Shown here: piece by piece, positions 41,988 to 57,991 of the stretch
Layout of the letters: every line of letters starts with the position of its first letter
How positions within the stretch are numbered: the first letter of the stretch is position 1
DNA from: Sphagnum compactum
Taxonomy: Eukaryota > Bryophyta > Sphagnopsida > Sphagnales
NCBI GenBank assembly: GCA_965153455.1
Contig: OZ234493.1
Location: 15,924,213-15,988,212 of the forward strand
DNA: 64,000 nucleotides
Direction of reading: 5' to 3'
The notes under the pieces: generated by a model
What the model saw: the letters and a program-made list of their open reading frames with translations, nothing else
Databases searched by the model: none
What the model was told of the DNA's origin: nothing
Position numbers and translations under genes: made by a program

Positions 41988-44497
41988 TAGTGGGTACCCG
42001 TGACCTTCGGACACTGTGAAGTCCCTTGGTTTCTTTAAACCGAGAGAGACACACACAAAGGTGCAAAGCAGCTAATTTTATTTTTATTTTATTTATTTTT
42101 TGTGGCGAAAATCCGTTGAAAAGTCCCCCATGAAAACATACATGGTGAGGCGAGTGTTTTGGAAAATTTCCAAAAAAAAAACTAAATCGCCACATTTCTA
42201 GGAGGGTGAAAAAAAAGAGTTTTGAAATCGGCACATTTTGAGGAGAAAAAAAACAGGTTTTGAAATTGCCAAGATTTGTGGAGGATTTGGGCATATTCCA
42301 AGCTTTCTTCTTTTGAAACGCGTTTATGAAGGGCGTGCTAACCCTAACCCCCTTAAGTTTGGTGGGGAGATAATGTTTTGCATCTTGGGGGGGTGGGCTG
42401 GGTGAGCCAGGTGGAGTTGTGTCCAATGCCCACATGTTCTAAAAACAGTTTAAATTGATGACCCAATGCACATCATAGCCCCAATTAAAAGCAGTCAAGT
42501 TGGGATGCACTTACAAAAGCAAAGTAAAAAATGACCATTGACGTATGCAAACCTTGACTTTATACACGACTTTATCTCTACCATTACTGAGTAAAATAGT
42601 AAAGAATAATTTTGAACCTACTCCATAATCCATTATAATCCAGTGCTAACCCTCACCCCCTTACCCCCAAGGAGGACGACCGGACAGATAGACACCTAAA
42701 ATATTATATATAGTGGGTACCCGTGACCTGCGGGCACTGTGAAGTCCCCCGGTTTCTTCAAACTTGGTTCATGTTTTAGTTTTTTCTAGAAACTTTTATC
42801 TTTTTTATTTTTTATTTTTATGTGTTTTTTGTTTTTATTATTATTTTGTATTATTTTATATATAGTGGGTACCCGCGACCTTCGGACACACACAAAGGCG
42901 CAAAGCAGCTAATTTCATTTATATTTTTTTGTGGCAAAAATCCGCTAAAAAGTCCCCCATGAAAACATACATGGTGAAGCAAGTGTTTTGGAAAATTTCC
43001 AAAAAGAAAACTAAATCGCCACATTTTGAAGAGGGAAAAAAAAAAAGTTTTGAAATCGCCACATTTTGAGGAGGGAAAATACAGGTTTTGAAATTGCCAA
43101 GATTTGTGGAGGATTTGGGCACATTCCAAGCTTTCTTCTTTTGAAACGCGTTTATGAAGGGCGTGCTAACCCTAACCCCCTTACCCCCAAGGAGGACGAT
43201 CAGACAGATAGACACCTAAAACATTACATAGTGGGTACCCGTGACCTTTGGGCACTGTGAAGTCCCCCGGTTTCTTCAAACTTGGTTCATGTTTTAGTTT
43301 TTTCTAGAAACTTTTATCTTTTTTATTTTTTATTTTTATGTGTTTTCTATTTTTATTATTATTTTGTATAATAAAAATAAAGTGTTTCTTTTTCACTTTT
43401 ATATTTTTGTTTATTTGGATGCAAGTTTGAACTTTGGAGAAAGAAGACACACCTCATTCTTTTTCAAGTAGGGTTTTTCTTCATTATTATAAGTTTTATT
43501 TTTTCTTATTTTTTACTCTTTATTTGGTTTCTTCATTTTATTTTATTTTTAAATTGAAATTTTTTTATTGTATTTCCCTTTCCTTGTTTCATTTGTTTCC
43601 ATTCCTTTTTTATAGTTTTTGCATTTTTACTTTTTTTGTTGATGTTTGTTTCATGTTTTTATTTTTTCTATTCTTATTTTGTCTATCTTCATTTTTTTCT
43701 ATTTTTATGCATTTATTTATTTATTTTGTTTCTATTTTCTTTTTCAAAAAAATTCTAGTTTTTCTAATATGTTTTATAATGAAAATAATTTTAAAATAAT
43801 TTTGTATTTTTGTGTGATTAGATGCAGGTTTGAAGTTTGGAAAAAGAAGACAAACCTCATTTTTTTTTCAAGTATGGTTTTTTTTCTCTTTCTTTTGCTC
43901 ACTGTTTTGTTTCTTATTTTTTGTCATCTATTTTTTGATTTTCTTTTAAGATTATTTTACTGTATTTCCCTTTTTTTTCATGTTTAAATATATTTATTTT
44001 ATATGTTTTCATTTTGTTTCTATTTTAAAGTGTTTTTAAAAAGTTTCTAATTGTTAAAGTGTTTTTTGTTTTTATTTTTTTTCTAGTTTTTTCCCTTTGA
44101 AAAATATATATTTGTTCGGTTTTTTTCTTTTTTGTTACAACTTGTTTCATTTTATTTATTTATTAATAACTTGTTTTTTTCTTTTTTAATTTGAAATTTC
44201 TTGTGTTGTCTTCAAAAGATTTCTTCTCTCGTTTCTCATTTTTTTTTCAACAATTTTTAGTTTTTTAAAATTAGTTTGTAGCTTTTGGCAAATTGCAAGA
44301 CTAGAGGATTGGATCGCATAAACATTTGGATAAACTGTTGCTGCCGCCATTCCTCCTCCTCCTCTTCCATCATCTTCTTCTTCCGGGATGAGGAACTTGG
44401 ATGGATGAATGTCAAGACGGATGAAGGGACGGATGGATGGAAAGGACGACCGGACACCACCGCAAGCGGACAAAACCAAGGATATTATATAAGTAGA
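41988..44497 (-). mobile_element. Helitron-like element with internal tandem units
   Basis: On the minus strand the 5' end reads TCTACTTATATAATATCC (at 44497) and the 3' end CACGGGTACCCACTAG (at 41988), with A before and T after on the plus strand, as expected for insertion between A and T. The 3' subterminal hairpin is imperfect. The terminal GTGGGTACCCG block recurs inside at 42713, 42865 and 43231, next to a GACAGATAGACACCTAAAA block, giving head-to-tail units: A (about 42040-42350 and 42890-43185) and T-rich B (short at 42766-42863, long at 43280-44120). Unit B matches the element at 8870-9793. No Rep or helicase coding; repeated minus-strand frames match no family. Confidence 0.62.
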
Positions 44498-45742
44498 TTA
44501 TGCACCAGAGATAACGAAATGTAAGTAATGATAACCTTTGATGAGATTTTGAAGAACCTTCAAAAATAATATAATATTTTCTTTAAACCCGTTATGTGTA
44601 GGAAAAGGCCCTAGTTTTAGTTTTATTTTTATTGTATATAACTTTTGGAGTGAGTTTGAGGATGATTTTTTGAATTTACAAATCCTTCAATTCTAGAGAC
44701 TTCCCAAGAATTTGAAACCCAATTTTGGTTAAGAACTGATTCAATTCTATTTACATTGCACCAAACAAGAGTTAATAACTTACATAAATATGTATGCACA
44801 CTCATGAGGTATTAGTGCAACATAAAATTAAAGAAATATGCAATCAAGAAAATGAAATCTTGACAACTAATGAAACAAGGCATCCAACCCTAATTTTTTA
44901 CCCATTTGGAGGGAGGGTGGCTTGTTTCTTTGAGAGAGTGGGATACACTTTTGTAAAGCAAATAAACTTGAACTTGCCAACATTGGTGCAAACCTGATTT
45001 TGATATGTTAATGCCCTCATGCAAGAGGCCGTTACCTGTTGTAAAGAAAGAGGTCCCAGGACAAGATCAAATAAGAAAGATGTAAAATCGATGGGTTGAA
45101 ATAAACCTTAATGACTTTGTGAACTTGCCTCAGAAATAGTGAGAATTTTACAAAGTGCAAGAACTATTCCTTGAAATGAAATATACCGAGGGTGTAAATT
45201 TCATTAGATAGACAAGCCTCCATTTCACACTAAATATTTCCTCCAGAAATTATAAAATGGCAACCCTTCGTATCAGAGAAACAATACATTATATGAAGCT
45301 TGCAGTTGACTTCTCAGATGATATGTTGATGTGAAACTGTATTTTGCAGTTCTTTACTATTTCTTCCTCACACAATGGTCCACCACCGCGTGTGAAACTA
45401 TGGCCATCAACACCAAATCTTGAGCTCCAAATGATCATAGTTTCAATTTGCTTCACCCCTTGATGAAGAGTAGATAAGTCTAATAGAATCTCAAGGCATT
45501 GCGTGTTGTAAACATACCAACAAGCATTCCAGAAGTGCATGCTGCATGTTAGGTTCTAAGGGAAAGACACCAGACGCCATACACAATGTCTGCTGTGCAC
45601 AAGATGGCCGGACATTCTATAAGGCTAGTAGGTATCAACACCTGATACACTTGGAAATTCTGTGTCAATGATCAATGATAATTATGTCATCACTGCTGGC
45701 CATTTTACATTCACAGTGGGTAAGAACTTCAAGAAGCATACC
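44498..45742. other. Intergenic DNA, no confident gene
   Basis: An 83-codon minus-strand frame at 45289-45540 starts with ATG and has plausible codon content, but no recognised family or splice partner. Nothing else is supported. Confidence 0.4.
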
Positions 45743-46022
45743 GGCATGCTTGCAGTGCATTAGAGGGCATGGGACCTTAACATTCTAGGTAGAAAAGTCA
45801 CCATTGCCAGTTTTGCTGTTCCATCACAATGTGATGTAGGCATTCTTCAGTTGCATTGAATGACCCGCAGAGTGGCATTCTGGCATGATTGCAGAGCATT
45901 ATAGGCCAAAGGGACCCTGACATCCAAGGTAAAACGGTGACCATTGCAATGCATAGATGCCAGTTTTGCTGTTCCATTTTAATGTAGGCATTCTTCAGTT
46001 GCATTGAATGACCCACAGAGTG
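45743..46022 (+). repeat. Tandem duplication, about 140-bp unit
   Basis: Two units (about 45743-45881 and 45882-46022) share GGCATG.TTGCAG, TGCCAGTTTTGCTGTTCCAT and AGGCATTCTTCAGTTGCATT blocks. It lies 270 bp beyond the KARI stop, in the likely 3' flank. Confidence 0.8.
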
Positions 46023-46295
46023 ATGATCAGATCTCAAATATTTCAGCAGCACTGCCATTTTCCAGAGATGTTTTCAAAATTGCTGTTTGGATTCACCAAA
46101 CAAGCATAACAAAACTCAGGATCCCCTCTTTTATTCATCCTCAGTTCAACAAAGGCATTGCTCTTGTCATTACCCTCCCTCTTCAGGCACCCTGACTAGT
46201 GGTTGGTGGCCTTTGAAGATCTCAACTATTTAAGCCTACTGAAAGTAGTAGGCACCCTGAGTTTGATGAGAATACCTTATCACAGTCTCCTGTGC

Positions 46296-50513
<4,218 letters not shown>

Positions 50514-50629
50514 GGATTTCTGCACTTGGCTGAACGAAGCGCAGGCACAAGATCGCTGCAAATTTGCAAAGAGAGTTTAGAGCGGCTGCGTCTTTCCCTT
50601 TTTCCATCGGCGGCTTCAGCCTTCTACTC

Positions 50630-51045
50630 CGGACCTACCTGATTACGATTTCCCGAACCTACCTCAACTAATTTCCTTACCCCTGTTATCTCATTTACGA
50701 ACCTACCGAGAATCATTTCCCGACCTACCTTATCTCATTTGCGAACCTACAGAGAATCATTTCCCGACCTACCATATGTCAATTGGCGAACTTCCAGAGA
50801 ATCATTTCCTGACCTACCTTATCTCATTTGCGAACGTACCGAGAATCATTCCCCGACCTACCCTCTCATTTGCGAACCTAAGGAGAATAATTTTCCGACC
50901 TATCCGATTTCATTTCCGAACTTACCAAGGAAGTTACCGAGGTTCGTTTCCTGACCTATTTTCTCTCGTTTGCGAACTTACCGAGGTTCATTTTCTGACC
51001 TGTCTTATCTCATTTACTAACCTACCAGATTCCGTTTCCAACCAC
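50630..51045 (+). repeat. Minisatellite, about 44-bp unit, upstream of KARI
   Basis: Eight or nine units of the pattern GAACCTACCGAGAATCATTT + CCCGACCTACCTTATCTCAT + TTGC, with decay towards 51045. It begins about 120 bp upstream of the KARI start codon, so it occupies the promoter or 5' leader. Open frames across it result from the repeat. Confidence 0.88.
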
Positions 51046-54000
51046 GTTTGACGAGGACGAGCCTACCACTGTCTGGTAGGTTCGGACTATTGGATAGATG
51101 TCTAGCCTCTTAAACCTCCACGTGTGATTAGGTTCCCACAGATTTTATTTTTTTCACTATATTTCTCTTACTTAGGCCTACTTTGTTTTAAACACCCACT
51201 TTGTATTTCCTTTGGAACACATGCATAGGAAATTTTTTAAAAAATATTTTTGAGTCTATAAAATATTTTTATTTATTTATTAAATTTAATTGATATTGTT
51301 AATAAATTACCTAGGGTTTTCAACATTATGAAAAATAGCATCCTATTTCTATTAACAACAGACAAGATGGGACTAGGGTTTATATAGGGTTTGGGTTAAA
51401 AGGGACGAAATATGGGTTCAAAGGATCTTACTTGACATGTGATTGGACCGTCAGATTAGATATTTTCACAAGGGAGGAGCCCTCGTGCAGCCCACCGTTC
51501 TTTGCCTTTTGCACTATATCCACATTAAATGCATTATAGCGAATTTTGTCATCATATGAATTGTGATGAAATTGTGAATGGACCAAAAAAGATTAAATCA
51601 TAATGGATAAATGATTTTCGAAAGTCCAATATTGAGAATAAATGAGAAACAACATTATTTTTTCCAACAAATTTTGTTCCTTTTTTGACAATGTTTTGGA
51701 GAAAATAGGGGGAAAACATTTTTTTATAAAATAAGTTGAATTAATTTTGCTAAAATTTTGGAAAATCTATAAATTGAAGAGCAATGTTAGATATGTAGTT
51801 AGGTACTTAGGTAGGTTGCTAGGGTAGGTAGGCTAATACTTTAAATACATAAATTAGGTAGGATAATTATGTAAGTTAGGTAGGGTAGTTAAGTTACGCT
51901 ACCTACCTAAGTTAGAAAAAAATGATCATAATAATAAAATGAAACAAAATGTTGTATGTTGAAAATGTGGTGCAATTGTTCAAGACTTGTTTCCCAACAT
52001 GGAGGTGATGGGTTCAAATCTTCAACCTTGCAACATGTATATGTATGACAAGGCTAGGCCTAGGTTGCTGCTTAAAATACTTAGCTTAGAGCTAGGTTTA
52101 GTTAAGTTTGTTAGCTATCCTACCTAGCATAGGCCATATGCACACATGTCCCAATTGTGCATGGGACAAATGTCATCATATTTTATGCATACATTTACAT
52201 GGTTGGTGATTGGTGAGTTGTAAAAATAGTCACATGTAGTTGTAACCTTGGTGCAATTAAGCTTATGACATCCAAAACCATCAAAGATACTACATGAAAA
52301 ACATTGGTCAAATCATATGGAAGATGCAATTGTTGTTGTGATTGGGTGCCACATAATGTGCCATGCATAATCTTTTGTGACTAATGTTTTTCACAACTTT
52401 TTAAAGGTGATTGAACATTGTGACAGTCACATGTGATATTTGCAACTTAAAACTAATTATAAATTTAGTTGTTAATATGTGAATTCGTTATAATGGTGGA
52501 ACTAGTTTTTTTTTTGGGGTTAGATTTGGAATCAAAACTAAAATCATGAAAAAATATTTTTCAACATAGGGTCAAGATTTTGTAAGTATGAAAGTTGAAT
52601 TTTTTAAAATGTTGATAAGTATGTTGAATTTTATAGTTAATTATTAATTAGTTGTCGAATTCAATTCGTACATAGACCTTCATTTTAATTTGTTGTAATA
52701 CTTTCTACTCATACAATTCTTTGGGAATGCATAATGTGCACATGGAGTTAGATTTAGATTTTGAATTGGGCCCAAAGGTTTTTGAGTTTGAAAAAAATGT
52801 GTTAGAACCAAAATTGAAAGGTTTAGGAATTGAAAGAATTGGGTTAAACCTGCCCGTAATAAAACTTGCAACTAGATTTTGCATTGTCAAACTAAGATAT
52901 ATGGTTTTTATAAAAGGAAGAACCACACATCATTGATGAGAACTAATCTTTTGAAAGTATTTGGTTTGCAATGTTAAATCTAGAATTTTAGGGTCAAATT
53001 CTTATGACTAAGTTAGGACCCTTTTGTTGGTATCATCACAAGAACTAGAACATAGAACTAGCCTTTTGCTAGATTCAGAATCAAATCTAAAATTGTGAAA
53101 AAACATTTATGAACACAAGCTTAAGTTCTTTATATAAGCAAGTTGATATTTTTTGTGAAAAATTGACAAGTGAGCTGAACTTTATATTTAAATATTAGTT
53201 TAAATTAGTTGTTAAACTCTACATAGTCCTTGGTTTTAATTTGATACAAAGCTTTGTACATAAAGCATTTTGATAAAAATATTTTTTGCATGTGGAATGG
53301 GCTTAATGATTAATCCCATGAACTTACTTGGGCATTGGTTTCACTTCACAAGCTGACCCTAAAGTAGGATAGGGCCCTTAATTTATTTCAAAATGCTTTA
53401 TGAAAAGATAAGAGACCCCTTCCATGCTTCATAAGTTCTCACCCTTTCATTATCACAAAGGCTCAAACTTGTTAAACCCCTTAGGCCGGTGCCTTACCCT
53501 ACACGTAGAGGCTCTTGAATTTGAAATTGAAGGGTTTAAAGGGCTCAAACCTACACCTTGAGAACCTCCAACAAAATATGAAGTGTCTCAGCTGGGACCG
53601 GAGGTTCTCGTAAAAATGACGAACCACAGGACAACTGGTGAGAACCTCCCGAAGGTGCGGTCCGGGGGTTTCAGGTTCGGAAGCATTTGAAGGTGAAGTT
53701 CGGTGGGGCGATTTCTGGTTCGGGGATACACGAAGCTGGAGCCCTGGGAGCAACGAAGGAGTGCGGGCCACACACGCGGGAGAGGGTCGAGCACCAACAC
53801 TTAGCGCGCGGGTGGCTTAGTTGCTGCGTATCGGGCGACGATGGCGGAGACTTGATCCTTGTCCAGTCGGCCAATTCCCGCTTGGCTTCCGGAAGTCCTT
53901 GTCCTTCCCTGCTGCAAGCCATTGTAGGTAGGAAGGGAAGGAAGCTGCCAGACTTGTGGGTACCCATTCGTTTGATTCTTGAGCACTGCTGGAATAGGGA

Positions 54001-54186
54001 GAAGAGCAGCTGCAGATTTCACAGGTAGGAAAGAAGGAAGAGAAAGGTAGACAGCTGCGACGGACGGAAAGACTTGTGGGCAGGGCTGTAGGAGGGCTCA
54101 GGTAGGAGAGCGAGCTGAGAGAGCTATTAAACTCCCACAAACGCACCCACAGAGAGACGGAGAGAGACAGAGACAGAGAGGAGATT
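51046..54186. other. Intergenic DNA, no gene seen
   Basis: AT-rich, with a TAGGTAGG-rich patch at 51790-51910 and a diverged direct repeat (about 52495-52720 versus 53055-53275). From about 53590 to 54186 the sequence becomes GC-rich and probably forms the promoter and leader of the CBM48 gene; frames there lack motifs. Confidence 0.5.
51962..52034 (+). other. Degenerate tRNA-like (SINE-head?) sequence
   Basis: Box A-like TGGTGCAATTGTTCAAG and box B-like GGGTTCAAATC (52010-52020) at tRNA spacing, with TTTCCCAAC in the anticodon position. Arm pairing is poor, so it is a decayed tRNA or tRNA-derived SINE rather than a working gene. Confidence 0.4.
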
Positions 54187-57100
54187 ATGGCGTGCGTAGG
54201 TCAGTGCCTTGGCATGGCCACGGGACCAGTTTGTCACCTGAAGCTGCAGAAAGACGCGCTCGTGTCTCTTTTCCCAAGGAAGTCGCTAGCACTCCGAACC
54301 CTTCTTCCTCCTCTTCTTCACCTGCAGCAAGGGACGGGAGATAATAATACTTGCAAAGGTGTAATAAGTTGCTGCAGCTCATTGTCAACAAGAAACCGTC
54401 CTCAAATTGTACGAGGAGTAATGGCCATGGCTAGTCAGGAAGGCGGGATTTCCACTTGTACGTGATCCTTAAACTGCCATCCAAATTCAGATAAAATTCA
54501 ATGTATGTGGTAGTCCCACTTCTCCTCCTCCTGCTCCACCTGCTCCTCCTCTTTCTCTACATCAGAATTTTTGAGTCTGCTTGGATTCTTTCTCTTTGCA
54601 CATTCCGAGCCTTCCTGCAGACTTTGCATTATGGCAATGATGGAATTGAGCAGACCTAGATGAGCTATCTGTAACAAGGTCATGTACTCCATCCATCTAT
54701 GTTACATGAAACTGCAAGACATCAGTCTCTAATAGCATGATGAGCTCCAGCTCTGGAAACCTGCAGGAAACAAATTGAAAACAGGATTTTATCAGTTCTT
54801 CATACTACACTTAGAGCAATTCCACTGGTTCTCAGTATGTGACCTTGCAAATTAAAATTGGATGAAGAAAAATCAAAATATGTTGGTATGGCTTAGCAAA
54901 ATGGTTTTAGCCCAGCACTTTTGCACACTTCACTGAGGCTGGTAAAAGGCACAACAAAGCCTGACACCTGCCAAAGATGAGTGTAATAAATATGATCTGA
55001 TTGCTGCTCCTTGTTTGTGATTAGCCAATCATAATGATTGGTCCAGGTGCTTTGCTATTAGTAGTCTCCCACCTATTTGCAGTCCCAGTTCTAGTTTTAT
55101 GGGTGGAGTTGAAAAAAACTCTTCTCAAATGACTAAATTTGCATGTGAGAAATATTTTTGCAGGGTCACAGAAATATGGAGATGCTCTAAATTGAGCTAT
55201 CCATAATAAGGTCATGTAGTCCATCTATGCCACATGAGACTGCAAGACAGTCAGTCTCTACCAGCATGATGAGCTCCAGCTCTGGAAATTAGGAGGAAAC
55301 AAAGTTGAGAACAGGATTTTATCCATTTCTTCATACTATACTTAGGTTTTTAGCCTTGCAGAGAGATAGATGCCCTTTGTACATGAATTCCTTCAATGGA
55401 CACCGTGATGATTAGGAGACTTGACTTCTGTTACCATGATGAGCTTATGTGTTAGAGGATGTAAATTTGAACATCAACCTCTTGCATTTGAAAAATTTCT
55501 CTCAATTTATTGGGTTTTTTTTGCATCCTATTCAATATGTGAAGTATAATTAAGTAGAAGTGAGGAATGGTAGGCAAGTCCATTGTATGAAGCCTATAGC
55601 ATGTTGGGATGTATAGCAGTAGACAGAATTACCAGATCGGGATGTAGCAAACTGGCATTGTAGAGATAGTATGCTGAAATGTGGCAAACCAGTATGAGAT
55701 AGAGACCTATTTGTATTCACTGGGAGAGACATCCCAATCAATTGCTGTGAGGTATAAGTAAGTATGGTTGCAGAGTGTAAAAACTTGGATGATTGAAGTA
55801 TAGCAAGTATTTGTATTCACTTGGAGAGAGACATCCCAAGCTTATTGCTGCATTGCATTTCAGTTTTTCAAACTTTGGATTTTGGATTTGCTGAAATAGT
55901 GTTAAAGAAGGTCTCAGCTGAAAATCCATGACATAGCATGCAAGATCGTGTATGGAGGTAGATGTTTTCTAAACAGTAACTTCCAGTCTTTATCCTGGAT
56001 GTGACTGGAGAAGAGTTTTTTCTTGAGCACTAACTTGAATTTCTGCATTGATTGTCATATGACGGAGAAGCTGTGTTGGGATGGATACAGTGGTGGTTCA
56101 AGAGGTGGAGTTTTTCTGGAAGGGTCAAGGTTCTGAAGTGCTTCTTTCTGGAGATTTTCTGAACTGGGAAAGTAAGGTGCCAATGGAGAAAGGACCCAAT
56201 GGTTGGTTTGTTGTGAAACAGGTATACCCTTTCCATCCAGCTTTATTGGAGCAGTTCTTATCAAGTATTTGGTTTATGAAAATTCCCAACTTCCAGCAAT
56301 GTGTGTTGACACTTATGCACCTGCCAAGTGAAGCTTTTTCTGAAGTGTTTGGTAGGTGGTTGTGGCAGAAGCTAGCCCCAGGAAAGTACACATTCAAATT
56401 CATTGTGGATGGGCAGTGGCAGCACTCACCTGACTATCCGCTTGTTTCAGACAATGCCAATGGCTTCAACAATGAGGTCCTTGTACCAGGTTTTTCTGCT
56501 GGCCCTACATTGAAAGTGTGATCTTGAAGAGCTCAGAAGGAGCCACATGTGCTAAGAGATGTTCAGCAATCTTAACACCCATTTTATCAGCTTGCAGCAT
56601 GATTGATGACCCTACAATGGCTGATTTTTTGGAGATTTGATATAATATTTGTGTTTTACAGAAGAACCATCAAGCACTGAAGCTGCAGGAAAGCAGACAG
56701 CCACTAATGCACTGGGATCTGAAACTGCTCCCCAATCAAGAACTGCAGAAACTCCTGCAGCAGCTGGGAAGAAGGTAGCAAAGACCGTGGCTACAACAGC
56801 CACTGCCAGCCCCACCAGAACTGCAGAAACTCCTGCAGCAGCTGGGAAGAAGGTAGCAAAGACCGTGGCTACAACAGCCACCGCCAGCCCCACCACTGAT
56901 GCTGCTTCAGCAAGACCTAAACCTGTTCCAGCAGCTGGGGCAACGAAGGTAGCGAAGGCAGCTGCAGTTGTAAAATCATTGCAGTCAACAGTGGTGGAGG
57001 ATGTGATTCCCGAATTGTCAACCTTTCTGAAGAAACAAGATGGCATTTCAGATGTTGAGCTTACTTTTGTTGACAATGAGGTATTTTGTCTTGCAGAAAT

Positions 57101-57991
57101 TCAAACTACAAATATCAAAACTAGTATAATATTAGCATTTCCAAACCTTGACTTCACATAATTCAGAACCCAGAATTGCACTGGGCAGAAGTTCAATATA
57201 GAAACATATAATATAGCTTGCCTAGATATAATTATCCTCAAACAAAGTGGCAAACGTTCTACAGCCCATGTGAAGAGTTGACAAGATTCTCAAGAGTTAG
57301 GCACAGTGCCTCAACAAAGACTATGAATGTAAGAACCTGCATAAGTCCAAAGGTTTTGCTAACTGCATCCAGAGTGCCATCAATGAGATGGGATGTAAGA
57401 GACCTGTATAAAGTCCACAAATGTCGCCAAGTCTACTAAAGAATGACTACATGTTTGGAGTTGCAGCTACAGGGATGCTTTGCAAAGAATGGAGTACCAT
57501 ACTCTTTTTGGGTATATTTTCCAGATGGCAAGCTTGAAGGTATGAAAATAACACCATCTCACATTTAATCCTGTCAGCCCTCTGAACAACTTTAGCATGT
57601 AATATGTTCAAGAGCACTCTGGTTTAGTGCATTGCAAATTAATAATTTGCAGAGTCTAATTAGCAATGTGGTCAAATTACTTCAAACCTCAAGGTAGGAC
57701 AATGAAAATTGCTGGAATCCCTTTGCAGTTCCCTGAAGGAGGTTGTTGCATAGGCAGCTGACAAAGAACCTCCTGTTCCTCTGATTTTCCTTAGTTGATT
57801 TTCATTCACTTGTGACCAATGGTGCGTGTATGGTGGGGACAGGAACCAGAGGCTTTTCAATTTCATCACATGGCTCTACACCCAGCACAATTGAGCCTTT
57901 CTTAATTGATGAGAAAAAAATTACTGGAGACCTCGTAGTCTTTTGGGTTTCAAAGCGCCTTTTCGCACAAAAACTTTTGTCTACAAATTGA
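54187..57991 (+). CDS. Chloroplast-targeted CBM48 (AMPK glycogen-binding-like) protein
   Basis: Probably binds starch or glucan in the plastid; no enzyme domain is seen. Six exons: 54187-54461, 56068-56221, 56369-56489, 56662-57080, 57467-57539, 57843-57991; about 396 residues. Exon 1 encodes a Ser/Arg-rich transit-peptide-like leader. CBM48 spans about 104-183: VEFFWKGQGSEVLLSGDF, GPNGWFVVKQ, APGKYTFKFIVDGQW, NGFNNEVLV. An Ala/Thr/Lys-rich linker carrying a 26-residue tandem duplication follows, then a C-terminal module with CFAKNGVPYSFWVYFPDG and STIEPFLIDEKK, FWVSKRLFAQKL. That module recalls plant proteins annotated as AMPK-related. The exon 2 acceptor is weak: 56068 (used) or 56071 keep frame, so a few residues are uncertain. 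A MITE lies in intron 1. Confidence 0.85.
54654..55346 (+). repeat. Direct duplication flanking a MITE in CBM48 intron 1
   Basis: About 155-bp segments 54654-54813 and 55191-55346 share GAGCTATC, AAGGTCATGTA.TCCATC, GATGAGCTCCAGCTCTGGAA and ACAGGATTTTATC. The MITE occupies exactly the gap between them. Confidence 0.8.
54814..55187. mobile_element. MITE, PIF/Harbinger-like, 374 bp (copy 3)
   Basis: Left end GAGCAATTCCACTGG, right end ATGGAGATGCTC, flanked by TTA and TAA. Internal blocks shared with 20241-20614 include GCTGGTAAAAGGC, ATGATTGGTCCAGGTG and TTTGCTATTAGTAGTC. No transposase; non-autonomous. Confidence 0.8.
56739..56894 (+). repeat. 78-bp coding tandem duplication in the CBM48 gene
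   Basis: Two in-frame 78-bp units (56739-56816, 56817-56894) differ at about one base (ACT/ACC) and encode the same 26-residue segment starting RTAETPAAAGKK. It lies in the linker between CBM48 and the C-terminal module. Confidence 0.95.

Noticed and set aside
41977-43215. Two minus-strand frames with the same peptide (INAFQKKKAWN..PKSSTN)
   Set aside because: Explained by tandem units of the Helitron-like element; no family match.
50739-51051. Frames with repeated ESFPDLPY peptides
   Set aside because: Translation of the 44-bp minisatellite upstream of KARI.
53687-54028. 113-codon plus-strand frame in GC-rich DNA
   Set aside because: Probable promoter/leader of the CBM48 gene; no motif and opposite-strand frames equally long.
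55708-55850. Short direct repeat with about 100-bp spacing in CBM48 intron 1
   Set aside because: Real but ordinary intron duplication; no further significance seen.
57081-57110. Apparent 16-base intron after VDNE in the CBM48 gene
   Set aside because: Too short to be spliced; the 57467 exon joins in phase and restores a protein-like sequence.
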